In this document: positions 8,648 to 17,873 of the stretch, piece after piece | How positions within the stretch are numbered: the stretch's first letter is position 1 | Layout: each line of letters starts with the position of its first letter | NCBI RefSeq assembly: GCF_046557915.1 | Contig: NZ_JBHEBG010000002.1 | Coordinates: 62,001 to 126,000, forward strand | DNA: 64,000 nt | Direction: 5' to 3' | DNA from: JBHEBG01 sp046557915 | GTDB taxonomy: Bacteria; Bacteroidota; Bacteroidia; Flavobacteriales; Flavobacteriaceae | The notes under the pieces: model-generated | What the model was told of the DNA's origin: nothing | Databases searched by the model: none | The model's input: only the letters and a program-made list of their open reading frames with translations | Made by a program: the position numbers and the translations under genes

Positions 8648-8910
8648 ATTTACTAATGTGACACAGGGGTTGGGCAATGATTTCGTCAGGCCATCGCGTA
8701 ATGAATTAGGGGTATTGTTATCTTCTGGAGGGATACATTCGAGCAAGCACATTCCGATTCCATATACAGAAGGTTCATTTCAATCAGTTGATGAAAGTTG
8801 GCTTGGGGAATCGTGCTCAATTCCGTTTCACCATTCATTTAAAGATAAATAAATTTCTGTGTTTCCAGAGGCATGAATTATAGATGTTGTTGCGTGTTGT
8901 TTTCTTATTT

Positions 8911-9780
8911 CTAATTGATACGGGGTTTTAACGATTTTAGTCCATTCATATTTCGTTCTAAAACTTTTTGAACATCCTCAGATTTGATATGTCCCAATAT
9001 TCCCCAAGGACCCTCAAATCCTTCATCCCGTAAAATATTGATCATCTCATTTTCAAAATCTCCTTCTCCTATTGTGAGGATTTGTGGTCCCTCCTTTCTA
9101 ATTCCATTAATATTTACGTATGACAAGTATGCCTTTATTTTTTTTACAATTTTTGGGAATTCATCCAGGTAGTGATGCGCATGATGAAAATTATAAATTA
9201 TTTTCAAAGAATCTTCAGGCATTCGTTCAATGATTTCAACTTGATTATACGGATTGCCAAACCATCCATGATGATTATATAGGGCCAGGTTACAACCAAT
9301 TTCGTCTGCCCTTAGTTTGACGAATTTGATGAAATCAATGGCCAACGAAATCGACTGTTCCTGATCTAGATTATTAAAATAGTTATTACTAAAACTAACC
9401 CAGATGGTTGGTTTGTTCTCAACGTCTTTTAAGATGGAGAGCATTCTTTCATTGGAAGGACTAAATTTGCCTACACTATCTCTCTCTGCATTGAGCCATA
9501 GGAATATTGAAACTATTTCAACATTGTGTTCTTTAGCTATTTTGAATTCAGCCTTCATTTCATTCAAATTCCCTAAATCCCAATTGTAACCGTATTTGGT
9601 AAACCCCATTGACTTTAGCATTCTAATACGCTCTATTGGCGACCTTTCCAATGAATCAAAGTTTACAATACACCAAGGTGAAACCTCGCCAAAATTGATT
9701 GGCCTTTGAGTTTGTTTCCCACAAGAACAAATGATCAGAAACAACAATGGCAAAAGTGATAATTTAGAAAAGGGTTTCAT
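8911..9780 (-). CDS. Sugar phosphate isomerase/epimerase-like TIM-barrel lipoprotein
   Basis: 289 residues. The N-terminus is a lipoprotein signal with a Cys in LIICSCGK (about residues 17-20), so it is probably anchored in the periplasm or outer membrane. The rest resembles the xylose isomerase-like TIM barrel (AP endonuclease 2 fold): LYNHHGWFGNP (about 165-175) and a late GEGDFENE acidic segment are the usual metal-site regions. Its ATG overlaps the stop of the GH65 gene by 4 nt (ATGA), so translation is coupled and the two products likely act on the same sugar. The exact reaction is not known. Confidence 0.75.
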   Translation of the reverse strand: MKPFSKLSLLPLLFLIICSCGKQTQRPINFGEVSPWCIVNFDSLERSPIERIRMLKSMGFTKYGYNWDLGNLNEMKAEFKIAKEHNVEIVSIFLWLNAERDSVGKFSPSNERMLSILKDVENKPTIWVSFSNNYFNNLDQEQSISLAIDFIKFVKLRADEIGCNLALYNHHGWFGNPYNQVEIIERMPEDSLKIIYNFHHAHHYLDEFPKIVKKIKAYLSYVNINGIRKEGPQILTIGEGDFENEMINILRDEGFEGPWGILGHIKSEDVQKVLERNMNGLKSLKPRIN

Positions 9781-11813
9781 CTATCAATTCGGTAAGTTTT
9801 TTTATTGGCACCAACACCTTTTATGGTTAGTGATTTCCATTCTTTTGGTAGAACCGGATTATTTTGAATAATACCATCATCGGTTATATCTAAACCGGCA
9901 AAACCAAATAGAACACTTTGTAACATTCCACCCGCACCCGTTGCAAAATATGAAAAGTTAGAAGTTGCCACTTCAGATAAGGCACCAAAAGGAGCCTGCT
10001 GATTAGGCACGTAGCTTTCCTTAAAAAGGCGGTAGGCATTTGTTACGTCACCCTGCCTTGCATATAATACTGAAAAAATAGACTTACCCATTGCAGGGCC
10101 ATCTTTGGATAACTTTGGCTCGTAATATTTTAAGTCTTTAAGTATAGCTCCTTTGTCATTTATTATATTGAGCGGAAAAGAAAGTAAGTTTACATCTGCT
10201 TGTTTAATGATTTCACCATTATAATTTTCGTGTTCTTTAGTAGTACCATCTTTAAGTTTAAGGATTTTAATTTTTTCTGATACCAATTGCCACTCTGGCT
10301 TTGGCGTTTCTCCAACTTCGATGGCCGCTTTGATGGCAAATTTCAAAGCCGTAATTGCAGCCCCATTGGTAAAGGCGTTATCATTTACATTTGGTGCAAA
10401 TTCATTGGCCCCCACAACGTTATTGATTGAATAGGTACCATCACTATTTTCAGTAACTCTACTTACCCAGAAATCTGCCACTTCTTTCATTAAAGGATAG
10501 CCTTTTTGGGTTAACCACTTTTTATTTTTGGTAACACGGTAGTAGTTCCAAAATGCAATGGCTATATCTGCCGTTATATGATGTTCAAAAGGCCCAGTAA
10601 GTGCAAAAGGTGGCGTGGCCTCCTCTCCTGTATCATCGCTCTCCCAGGGAAACATAGCTCCTTGATAGCCATAATTCATAGCCCTCTTTTTTGCCGCATC
10701 TAAGCGGTCAGAACGATAATTGACTAAGGAGCGAGCAATATCCTGATTAAACATCACTAAGGGTGGAAACATCCAAAGTTCTGTATCCCAAAATATATGA
10801 CCATTATAAGGTGTTTGCAAGGAGAGACCCATAGGCGCAATACTTAAATCAGAATCACCACGACCAAAAGCATACAAATGATATAATGCTAAACGAACGT
10901 CTTGTTGTGATTGTATATCTCCTTCAATAATAATATCTCCTTCCCATAATTTGCTCCATTGCGCTTTATGCTGAGCTAGCAATACTTCTTTAGAATTCAA
11001 TAAATTAAAGATTACCATTCTTTCTGATTCAGATTTTGGGTCTGAAAAATCTTTGGTAGTGCATTGCGCGCCAGTCCATGCAAAATCTAAGTTTTCATTT
11101 TTCTTTAAGCTGTAATCAAATGATAAGGTGTTTTCATAGTCTGAAATAACTTTATGACTCAGTTCTGGTCTCTGATGCTCTCTTGAAGAATTTATGTTGT
11201 GCCATATAAATGTACCCGACGTGCTAACCAGATGTTTACCAAATGGACTTTGGGCAACGGATTGCAAAATTGGCATGGTAGTTTCAACATCTTTTAATAT
11301 TTGAAATGTATTTTTAGGGGTTTGATATTGTTTTGGTGTCAGTATTTTTCCAGTAACTTTTAAATCAATTTGTTTAGTAGCCTGAACACTAATATCTATA
11401 TATCCGGTATACTGCAAATTACGGAGGGCATAAATCGTACATGAAATTTTAGTTTTATCCTTTAAATCAAAACTTGTGGTTAACGAAGCACTTTTCATAT
11501 CCATTGTTTGTTGCCAATTTGAGATATTATCTTCTGTGATTTTTTCACCATCGATATACAAATCAAGATTACCAAAATTCATACCGTGAAGAATCTGACT
11601 CACTTTTAAATTAGGGTCAACGTCATAGACATTGTTTAGGACAACGTGCTGTATCTGAAAAGGCTTTGAGGAACTGAGCATTCCAATTCTGCCATTTGCA
11701 ATGGCAATACCAGTATAATCCGAATTTTCATTCGTGCTTATATGCCAGCCATCATTTTGAGCAGTTATTATTGTACTTATAATAAATAATAACATGAAAA
11801 ATAGTTTTTTCAT
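9777..11813 (-). CDS. Secreted glycoside hydrolase family 65 protein
   Basis: 678 residues with a signal peptide (about 1-19, ending ITAQ). It is related to GH65 enzymes, phosphorylases and hydrolases acting on alpha-glucosides (maltose, trehalose, kojibiose, and glucosyl-galactosyl-hydroxylysine). The (alpha/alpha)6 barrel signature WDTELWM is at 342-348, YQGAMFPWES at 383-392, and the candidate general acid is E471 in GANEF. The export signal favours a hydrolase over a cytosolic phosphorylase. It is coupled to the TIM-barrel lipoprotein gene by a 4-nt overlap. Confidence 0.85.
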   Translation of the reverse strand: MKKLFFMLLFIISTIITAQNDGWHISTNENSDYTGIAIANGRIGMLSSSKPFQIQHVVLNNVYDVDPNLKVSQILHGMNFGNLDLYIDGEKITEDNISNWQQTMDMKSASLTTSFDLKDKTKISCTIYALRNLQYTGYIDISVQATKQIDLKVTGKILTPKQYQTPKNTFQILKDVETTMPILQSVAQSPFGKHLVSTSGTFIWHNINSSREHQRPELSHKVISDYENTLSFDYSLKKNENLDFAWTGAQCTTKDFSDPKSESERMVIFNLLNSKEVLLAQHKAQWSKLWEGDIIIEGDIQSQQDVRLALYHLYAFGRGDSDLSIAPMGLSLQTPYNGHIFWDTELWMFPPLVMFNQDIARSLVNYRSDRLDAAKKRAMNYGYQGAMFPWESDDTGEEATPPFALTGPFEHHITADIAIAFWNYYRVTKNKKWLTQKGYPLMKEVADFWVSRVTENSDGTYSINNVVGANEFAPNVNDNAFTNGAAITALKFAIKAAIEVGETPKPEWQLVSEKIKILKLKDGTTKEHENYNGEIIKQADVNLLSFPLNIINDKGAILKDLKYYEPKLSKDGPAMGKSIFSVLYARQGDVTNAYRLFKESYVPNQQAPFGALSEVATSNFSYFATGAGGMLQSVLFGFAGLDITDDGIIQNNPVLPKEWKSLTIKGVGANKKTYRIDR

Positions 11814-12040
11814 TACAATTTGTTTTTTAGATGAATGTCAACAATTTGCTAAACCTATTATTACGTGTATCTTTTTTAGCAGTACTAATCTAATGGATTT
11901 TTAATGCTTTCAAAAGTATTTGTTGTTACGGGAATATAGGTTTCGGTGGTTTTGATGGAACTATAACCTAAATACAAATGGATCCGCCTGGAGTCTACCA
12001 AGGATTTCAAAAAATGGATGTGAATAAAAAAATGTCAAGT

Positions 12041-13000
12041 TTACTGAAGTTTATTTTTTGATATACAAAGTTCATTTATTTTTTCGCCTATTAGTTTAGA
12101 TAGATTTTCAGCAGATGAGTAATGCAGGTGCGAACCGTCATATGACTGAAAGTTGGAAGTGTTTATGTCTATCCAATATCCTCCAATTTTTTCAATTTCA
12201 TTTCTGATCTTTTTCTCATCAAAACCAAATTCTTTGTTTTCCCATTCCTGCATTGCCTTGGTCGAGGGAGGCCTAAAGGCCACAACATCAATATCTTGCT
12301 TGCGAAAATCTGCAAGTCTCAATAATAGATTCTCAATGATTTTTTTGCTTAATACCACATTATTGTCCGTTGCAAATTTTTTATACACCGGTAAAGCCTC
12401 ACTAGGGTTACTTGGAATTTTATAAGAAGCAACCCAGCCATCTTTATCATATTTGCCAAAATAGTTCTCTCGAACTTCAATAAATCCCTTAAGATTGGTA
12501 GTGTCTTCAACAAAGAGCTTAGCTATTTCTGAAGGTCTGTACGCGGAAATACTAAAAAAAGGATTGATGTATAAGGTTTTTAAAACTTCAGAGTAGTTTA
12601 CTTTTTTATATGATTTGAAGCTTTTGTTCTCAGCAGCTATGTCCGTTAATGGCCCTGGGTCAATACCCAAGACAACAATTTTAGTTTTGGATTTTGTATC
12701 CAATCTTGACAACAAAAAATCTAAATACTCATCATTGTAACCCAAAGCTGAATACCCAAGATTTACCCCGGTAAGACTTTCGTCTATTGCAGACAGCACT
12801 GATTCTACGGAAACACCACGGTATATTCTGGAGTTGCCCCCGATGACTATATTTTTTTTGGCCTTTTGATGGGTTTTTTTAATCCAAAATTCATTAGTGA
12901 TTTCAGCATTGCTCCTTTTTAATGGAAGATAATTCTTAATGATTATCGTTGAAAACATAACTAAAAAGAAAGTCAACCCTATTTTATATCTTTTAATCAT
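12041..13000 (-). CDS. SGNH-like partner of an MBOAT acyltransferase (AlgJ/AlgX-like role)
   Basis: 319 residues with one N-terminal membrane anchor (about 8-22) and a periplasmic domain. It has a GGNSRIYRG block (S57), resembling the serine block of SGNH hydrolases, and a C-terminal DGSHLH pair (D288, H291). The gene lies 7 nt after the MBOAT gene. In alginate, cellulose and similar systems the membrane MBOAT protein passes acetyl groups to such an SGNH-like transferase, which acetylates the polysaccharide. The role here is inferred from this pairing; the protein itself is poorly conserved. Confidence 0.65.
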   Translation of the reverse strand: MIKRYKIGLTFFLVMFSTIIIKNYLPLKRSNAEITNEFWIKKTHQKAKKNIVIGGNSRIYRGVSVESVLSAIDESLTGVNLGYSALGYNDEYLDFLLSRLDTKSKTKIVVLGIDPGPLTDIAAENKSFKSYKKVNYSEVLKTLYINPFFSISAYRPSEIAKLFVEDTTNLKGFIEVRENYFGKYDKDGWVASYKIPSNPSEALPVYKKFATDNNVVLSKKIIENLLLRLADFRKQDIDVVAFRPPSTKAMQEWENKEFGFDEKKIRNEIEKIGGYWIDINTSNFQSYDGSHLHYSSAENLSKLIGEKINELCISKNKLQ

Positions 13001-13007
13001 ACTGGTT

Positions 13008-14420
13008 TTAAAACTGGAAATAAATGAACTGAGACCCTGGCCCTCTTAAAAACAAAATACATAAAACACAGACTACCATTGTTATGATATCTAAATCATA
13101 CCTACGGCTTACCCTTACTATTTTATGGTATTCGTTTCCAAGAAAAAAACGATATTCAATAAAAACAATTATTATTAAAAAGACCAGATTATCAAAATAT
13201 ACCCTAAAAAAATTGAATTGGAAAGAGTTGAAATCAAATAACTTGAATATTATTTCGTTGGCATGAGAAACGGTTTCAGCCCTGAAATATACCCATGCGG
13301 CTAATACTTGGATAAAAACCATTACGGCCCTAACATTTTTATTTATCTTAATCTTAAGATTTGTTGAAAAAAACTTTTCAATCAATAAAAAAAGTAAATG
13401 CACAGCGCCCCAAACAAGAAATGTAAAACTAGCACCATGCCAAAGGCCCGATAAAAGCATAGTAGCAGTTAGAGCGAGTATCATTTTGAGTTTTCCATTT
13501 CTAGATCCTCCAAGCGGGATATAAACATAATCCCTAAACCAAGTTGATAGCGAAATATGCCATCGAGACCAGAAATCTCTTAGACTGGTTGCGGCATACG
13601 GGTGGTTGAAATTCATTCGAAAATGATAACCCATGTACTTTGCCAAACCTCTTGCTATTAGAGTATACCCATTAAAATCGCAATATATCTGAAATGAAAA
13701 TGCGATCATAACAACCCACCAATATAGAGTCCCGTCGTATTGAGTTTTCCCTTCAAATGCCGAATCAACAAAAAAGGACAGATTATCAGCAATTACCATT
13801 TTTTGAAAAAGCCCATAACAAATCAACTTACATGCATTCCATTTTTGAGTAAGATTGGGAACTTTATAGTTTTCCAGTTGTTTCAGAAAATCCTTTGCTC
13901 TAACTATAGGTCCTGCCACAAGTTGTGGAAACATAGATAAATAACTAAAAAAGTGAAGTATGTTTTTTGTTGGAGTTAATTTACCCTTATAAATATCTAT
14001 GGTGTAGCTCAGCGATTGGAAAGTGTAAAAACTAATACCTACAGGAAGAATGAGCATAAATTCAGGAATACTTTCAGCTAGGTCAATTTTCAGATGAAAG
14101 AGTCCAAAGAACCGCTCTAATATTGATGCGAAAAATAAACTATACTTAAAAATGGACAGAAAGCCAAGATTGCCTATTATGGAAATGGCCAATAGTGATT
14201 TGCGGAATTTAGGAAATTTAAAAATCCCTATTCCACAGCTAAAATCAATCAAACCACTTGCAATAATTAAAAACAAGAATCTCCAATCCCACCAACCATA
14301 AAAGATAAAACTTGCACTTACAATAAGTAACCATCTACTCGTCGCCTTTTTTCGAAACAATGGCCATAAAAGAAAAAATAGAATTGAAAATACTAAAAAT
14401 TCTAATGAGTTAAACTGCAT
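13008..14420 (-). CDS. MBOAT family O-acyltransferase (AlgI-like)
   Basis: 470 residues, polytopic. It carries the full AlgI/DltB signature: SFQIYCDFNGYT (about 242-253), RDFWSRWHISLSTWFRDYVYIPLGG (starting at 281, with H288) and the invariant histidine H328 in SGLWHGAS. The family moves acyl groups, here most likely acetyl, across the inner membrane to an extracellular polymer. The next gene encodes an SGNH-like periplasmic partner. No polysaccharide synthase lies in the window, so the polymer is unknown. Confidence 0.93.
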   Translation of the reverse strand: MQFNSLEFLVFSILFFLLWPLFRKKATSRWLLIVSASFIFYGWWDWRFLFLIIASGLIDFSCGIGIFKFPKFRKSLLAISIIGNLGFLSIFKYSLFFASILERFFGLFHLKIDLAESIPEFMLILPVGISFYTFQSLSYTIDIYKGKLTPTKNILHFFSYLSMFPQLVAGPIVRAKDFLKQLENYKVPNLTQKWNACKLICYGLFQKMVIADNLSFFVDSAFEGKTQYDGTLYWWVVMIAFSFQIYCDFNGYTLIARGLAKYMGYHFRMNFNHPYAATSLRDFWSRWHISLSTWFRDYVYIPLGGSRNGKLKMILALTATMLLSGLWHGASFTFLVWGAVHLLFLLIEKFFSTNLKIKINKNVRAVMVFIQVLAAWVYFRAETVSHANEIIFKLFDFNSFQFNFFRVYFDNLVFLIIIVFIEYRFFLGNEYHKIVRVSRRYDLDIITMVVCVLCILFLRGPGSQFIYFQF

Positions 14421-14729
14421 TGATTAGATTAAAATATGGCTAAAAACTGGTTGTATGGTTAATCTTCTTAAATCCAGCTCGAAGATATTAAATTTTAGTA
14501 TCTGTTATCCCTTTACTAATTAAATTCCTTGCTATAGGATAAAGGCTGGGTAATTTAATGCGCTTTACTACCTTCACTGAAATTCTGTATTATAGGTCTA
14601 TAATGGAATTGAAGTATTCGCAGAATAATATATTGATATCTGAGTTAATTGTTCACTTTTAGGTATATGGAATTGTACTAGTATTATGTATGTAATTTGT
14701 TATACTTCCTCAAATACTGGAAGTGGATA
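14421..14729 (-). other. AT-rich non-coding stretch, no gene seen
   Basis: 309 nt upstream of the MBOAT gene. No plausible ORF, hairpin terminator or RNA gene is seen. It probably holds the MBOAT promoter. Its right edge is the broken end of the tRNA/GIY-YIG remnant. Confidence 0.6.
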
Positions 14730-14921
14730 ACAAATTCTTGCATGGATACCAATGAAAAGGGCCACTAATAAGTGACCCTTTGATCGTAGCGAGAGAGGGA
14801 CTTGAACCCTCGGCTACCTCTTGTGGATATGAATCCTCCATTGGAGAGACAAAGCCTCCCTGACCCAAGCCCTGCCTACGCCCGGCTTTAAGAACCTTTT
14901 AGGCGCCACGCCCTCTTTTTT
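14730..14921 (-). pseudogene. Decayed half unit of the tRNA-Met / GIY-YIG repeat
   Basis: On the minus strand this begins with a run of six A (14921-14916) and continues with the 3' part of a GIY-YIG ORF. That part starts at the codons for KKE, has lost the AREK catalytic motif (reads APKR) and has no normal stop. It is followed by a tRNA-Met 3' half (14787-14836), the terminator hairpin (14755-14781) and the first few codons of a further GIY-YIG ORF (ATG at 14743), where homology ends at 14730. It is more diverged than the copies at 18.9-20.1 kb. Its left break matches the break of the truncated copy at 18883. Confidence 0.8.
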
Positions 14922-15002
14922 AGCATTGAAAAATGCTGTATGGACTGCCTTCCTTGGGCGATATTCAGGCATTTCGCGAGTATGTTGTTCAGAATATGTC
15001 TT

Positions 15003-15947
15003 TTATCTTAAATATTTGCGAAACCAGTGAAATAGTTCTTCAAATACTTCTTCTCGATATTCTTTTAATGAATGGCTTCCTTTTTCAAATTTTATCAATC
15101 GGTATGGAATCTTATACTTGGTCAATTCTTTGGCAAAGTCTAATGTAAAATTTGGGTGCAATGCTATATCATCTTCACCCTGTAAAAGAAGAATGGGTAT
15201 ATTTTTGGGAAGTTCGTTGACCCAAAAGATTGCCGATCTTCGTTTTAAAACTTCAGCTTTGTTTAGATTATAGTTGGGTATAAAATCGGACCACCACTCA
15301 TCTAACAATGGACGATCTAAAATGGTTCTGGTTAGGTTGGTCGAAGGAGCTCCTAGGGCTATGGCTTTAATTTTATCGGTTTCTTTTATTGCTAAAAAGG
15401 TGGTCATACCACCACGACTCCAACCCAACATACCCAATTTTGACGCATCAACATTAGGTTGCGATTCCAACAAGGGGATAAGATTAAGAACATCATTGAT
15501 ATCTCTACCACCATATTCTTCTTTACCCTCGCCACCACCGTTTCCGCGGTACTGGCTTGCTACAACAACATACTCATGGTTGGCAAGTCTAGCAAGCTCC
15601 CCCAAACCTATGGATGCCGCATTGTGGGTCAACGAACCGTGTTCAAGACTTCCGCCTCTGTTATAAATAATAGCAGGGTATTTTCCTTGGGCCATAGGTT
15701 GCAGTAAAAAGCCTTTTACCCGTAAACTATCACTCCAATAGGTAATTCCAAAAACTTGTACTTTATTGAAGTGCTCAAAGCGACTTCGATCCAGAACCAC
15801 GCTATCCCTTGATTCTGTGGATTTGATATACCCTATAAATTCTTCAAAGTTCTTCAGCTCTACCTTTTCTATAATATCGCCATTAACTTGCGCGAAAGCT
15901 TGAAATGTTAAGATTTGTATGAAAAATAGAATTAAAAATTTGCACAT
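15003..15947 (-). CDS. Secreted alpha/beta hydrolase (S9/dienelactone-hydrolase-like)
   Basis: 314 residues with a signal peptide (about 1-19, ending AFAQ). The nucleophile elbow is GWSRGG (S177). A later acid in LLLQGEDDIALHPN and a histidine in KGSHSL complete the triad, in the order of the prolyl oligopeptidase/acyl-peptidase-like alpha/beta hydrolases. The oxyanion region NRGG (about 96-99) also fits. The substrate could be a peptide or an ester. It lies in the block that separates two halves of a GIY-YIG repeat unit. Confidence 0.85.
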   Translation of the reverse strand: MCKFLILFFIQILTFQAFAQVNGDIIEKVELKNFEEFIGYIKSTESRDSVVLDRSRFEHFNKVQVFGITYWSDSLRVKGFLLQPMAQGKYPAIIYNRGGSLEHGSLTHNAASIGLGELARLANHEYVVVASQYRGNGGGEGKEEYGGRDINDVLNLIPLLESQPNVDASKLGMLGWSRGGMTTFLAIKETDKIKAIALGAPSTNLTRTILDRPLLDEWWSDFIPNYNLNKAEVLKRRSAIFWVNELPKNIPILLLQGEDDIALHPNFTLDFAKELTKYKIPYRLIKFEKGSHSLKEYREEVFEELFHWFRKYLR

Positions 15948-15997
15948 AGATTTAATCGGGAATGGGTTAGTTCTTCTTATCTATTCGGAGTTTTCCA

Positions 15998-17176
15998 TTA
16001 CTGTAACAAAATAGCATATATTTCAGCACGTACTTTTTCTATTCCTTCATGTAGTGGGCTATATGTAACGGTTCCTAAATTAATAGCGATAAAGTAGTAA
16101 AGGTTTTTCTTCGGAATATAATAAAGTTCACAACCGGCTCCGATTCCTCCGCCAGAATGCCCGTAGGCTTCTATCTCTCCAATTCCCACATAACTTAAAC
16201 CTAATCCATAAGCCAACTCACCGTTGTCTCTTTTCACCCATTTTTTCATGAGTTCCAATGTTTTTTCAGATAGTAATTTACCTTCCATCAAACCTTTTAA
16301 AAACTTTATGGCTTCTATCGGTGTGGTTACGATACCATCATCACCAATCATGTGCTCAACATTTTTTCGTTGCAGGTAAGTGGCGTTTTCCACTATTCCT
16401 GTACTGTTTCGATCCCAATAACTGTTTACCAGTTCGGAATAGTTTAAAAAATTATCATCATTTCTATAAAAAGTATGAGTAAGACCTAATGGCTTAAAAA
16501 TAGTATCATCAATAAATTTTGCATGGTCTCCGGTCAGTTCATCAATTATCAAAGCCAATAAAACACAATTGGTATTGCGGTAAGAATAGCGGCTCCCAGG
16601 TTCAAAATCAAGAGGCTTTTTCTTTATATAACTCAGATAATCTTCACCTGTAAAAGCATATTCAGGACTTTGCAGAAGCTTTGTTACATAGTTTGGGTTA
16701 AAATTGTATTCCGAAATACCTGAAGTATGGTTCAAGAGCATCTTTACGGTTATTTTTTCGGCTTCTGCCACATAGTTACTGATTTTTTCCGGAAGATAAT
16801 CCGTGATAGGTTTATCAAGATCAATTTTACCCTGTTCATATAATTTCAAAATTGCCACGGCGTGATACGTTTTAGCCACGCTTTGTAAATATTGAAGATT
16901 ACATGCTTGCATGGGGGTTTTGTCTTCAATTCGAGAATATCCCTTGGCGGTATACCACCAACCGTTATCGGAATATATGGCAATTGTTGCGCCCGGAGCT
17001 CCATTTTTTACAAGTTTTTCCATGGCCTTATTCAACGCTTCCGCACTTATAAAATTATCAACAGGTTCGGAAGGCGAACATGTGGCTTTTTCAACCCCTT
17101 GGGCGTTGAGATCGTTGAAAGCAAGAACGATCCAAATGATATAGCTATATGAGATAATTGTTTTCATGTTTTTCAA
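15998..17176 (-). CDS. Serine hydrolase of the beta-lactamase / penicillin-binding family
   Basis: 392 residues with a hydrophobic signal (about 8-25). All three class C-type motifs are visible: S99-V-A-K102 (SxxK), Y199-R-N201 (YxN) and H340-S-G-G (in place of KTG). The HxG variant is common in EstB/D-aminopeptidase-like esterases, so it is more likely a peptidase or esterase than a resistance enzyme. Its start codon overlaps the stop of the gene upstream by 4 nt, so the two are translationally coupled. Confidence 0.88.
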   Translation of the reverse strand: MKNMKTIISYSYIIWIVLAFNDLNAQGVEKATCSPSEPVDNFISAEALNKAMEKLVKNGAPGATIAIYSDNGWWYTAKGYSRIEDKTPMQACNLQYLQSVAKTYHAVAILKLYEQGKIDLDKPITDYLPEKISNYVAEAEKITVKMLLNHTSGISEYNFNPNYVTKLLQSPEYAFTGEDYLSYIKKKPLDFEPGSRYSYRNTNCVLLALIIDELTGDHAKFIDDTIFKPLGLTHTFYRNDDNFLNYSELVNSYWDRNSTGIVENATYLQRKNVEHMIGDDGIVTTPIEAIKFLKGLMEGKLLSEKTLELMKKWVKRDNGELAYGLGLSYVGIGEIEAYGHSGGGIGAGCELYYIPKKNLYYFIAINLGTVTYSPLHEGIEKVRAEIYAILLQ

Positions 17177-17772
17177 TTATTAAAGTGCACTCTAGATCCA
17201 ACCTGTAGAAGTGTTTCCGGTACAATGGGAATACTTTTGTTATACCCTTTCAGCACTATAAATTGATAGCTGGCAAAAGGTGACACATAGGTTTTTTCCG
17301 AATAATTATTGTGACCTATTGAGACTCCGACCGGAATGGCAAAGAGTGCCTTACCTTTTTTTCCAACGGGGACCCAGGTGTCATTTTCTTGCTTAAATGA
17401 TTGGGTGGGCCGGGACGTTAACATATAGCCCGCACCCAATTTCAATTCGGTATAAAAATTATTGGTAATGGTGGGCCGCCATACGGCTTGGGAATATAGA
17501 AACAAGCCGTTTCCAACATTTTTATTGCGATACCATACCAGATTAAATTGTTGTACCCAGTTGTGATTGCCGTTATGGCTCACTTCCGTACCAATGCCAA
17601 TACCAATGTTGGAAAAATTGGATTTCATGTTCTTAAAGGGCATTGAGAAGGAATGAAACTGTAAAGTAATAATTAATGGAAAATTCCTATAATCTTTGGA
17701 AAAATCACTTTGGCCATTCACAAATTGCGCTAAACAACAGACGATCAGAAAAAATAAAAGTTCTCGTTTCAT
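17173..17772 (-). CDS. Predicted outer-membrane beta-barrel-like protein, unknown function
   Basis: 199 residues with a signal peptide (ending VNGQ, about 20). The rest is rich in alternating aromatic and polar strands (for example NWVQQFNLVWYRNK, YTELKLGAGYML) typical of small outer-membrane barrels. No family is named with confidence. It is coupled by a 4-nt overlap to the serine hydrolase downstream. Confidence 0.6.
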   Translation of the reverse strand: MKRELLFFLIVCCLAQFVNGQSDFSKDYRNFPLIITLQFHSFSMPFKNMKSNFSNIGIGIGTEVSHNGNHNWVQQFNLVWYRNKNVGNGLFLYSQAVWRPTITNNFYTELKLGAGYMLTSRPTQSFKQENDTWVPVGKKGKALFAIPVGVSIGHNNYSEKTYVSPFASYQFIVLKGYNKSIPIVPETLLQVGSRVHFNN

Positions 17773-17873
17773 GCTTAAAATAATAACAACACAAAAGTAT
17801 GTTCCCTTTGGGGTCGAAATCCCTGTAAATTATGTCTTAAATGCTGAAGTGTAGTATTTAACCCTCTGAAATG

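Noticed and set aside
8648..8752. 35-codon N-terminal extension of the alcohol dehydrogenase-like protein
   Set aside because: The extension has no similarity to MDR proteins and the standard start MKVYNIKNYG is at 8647.
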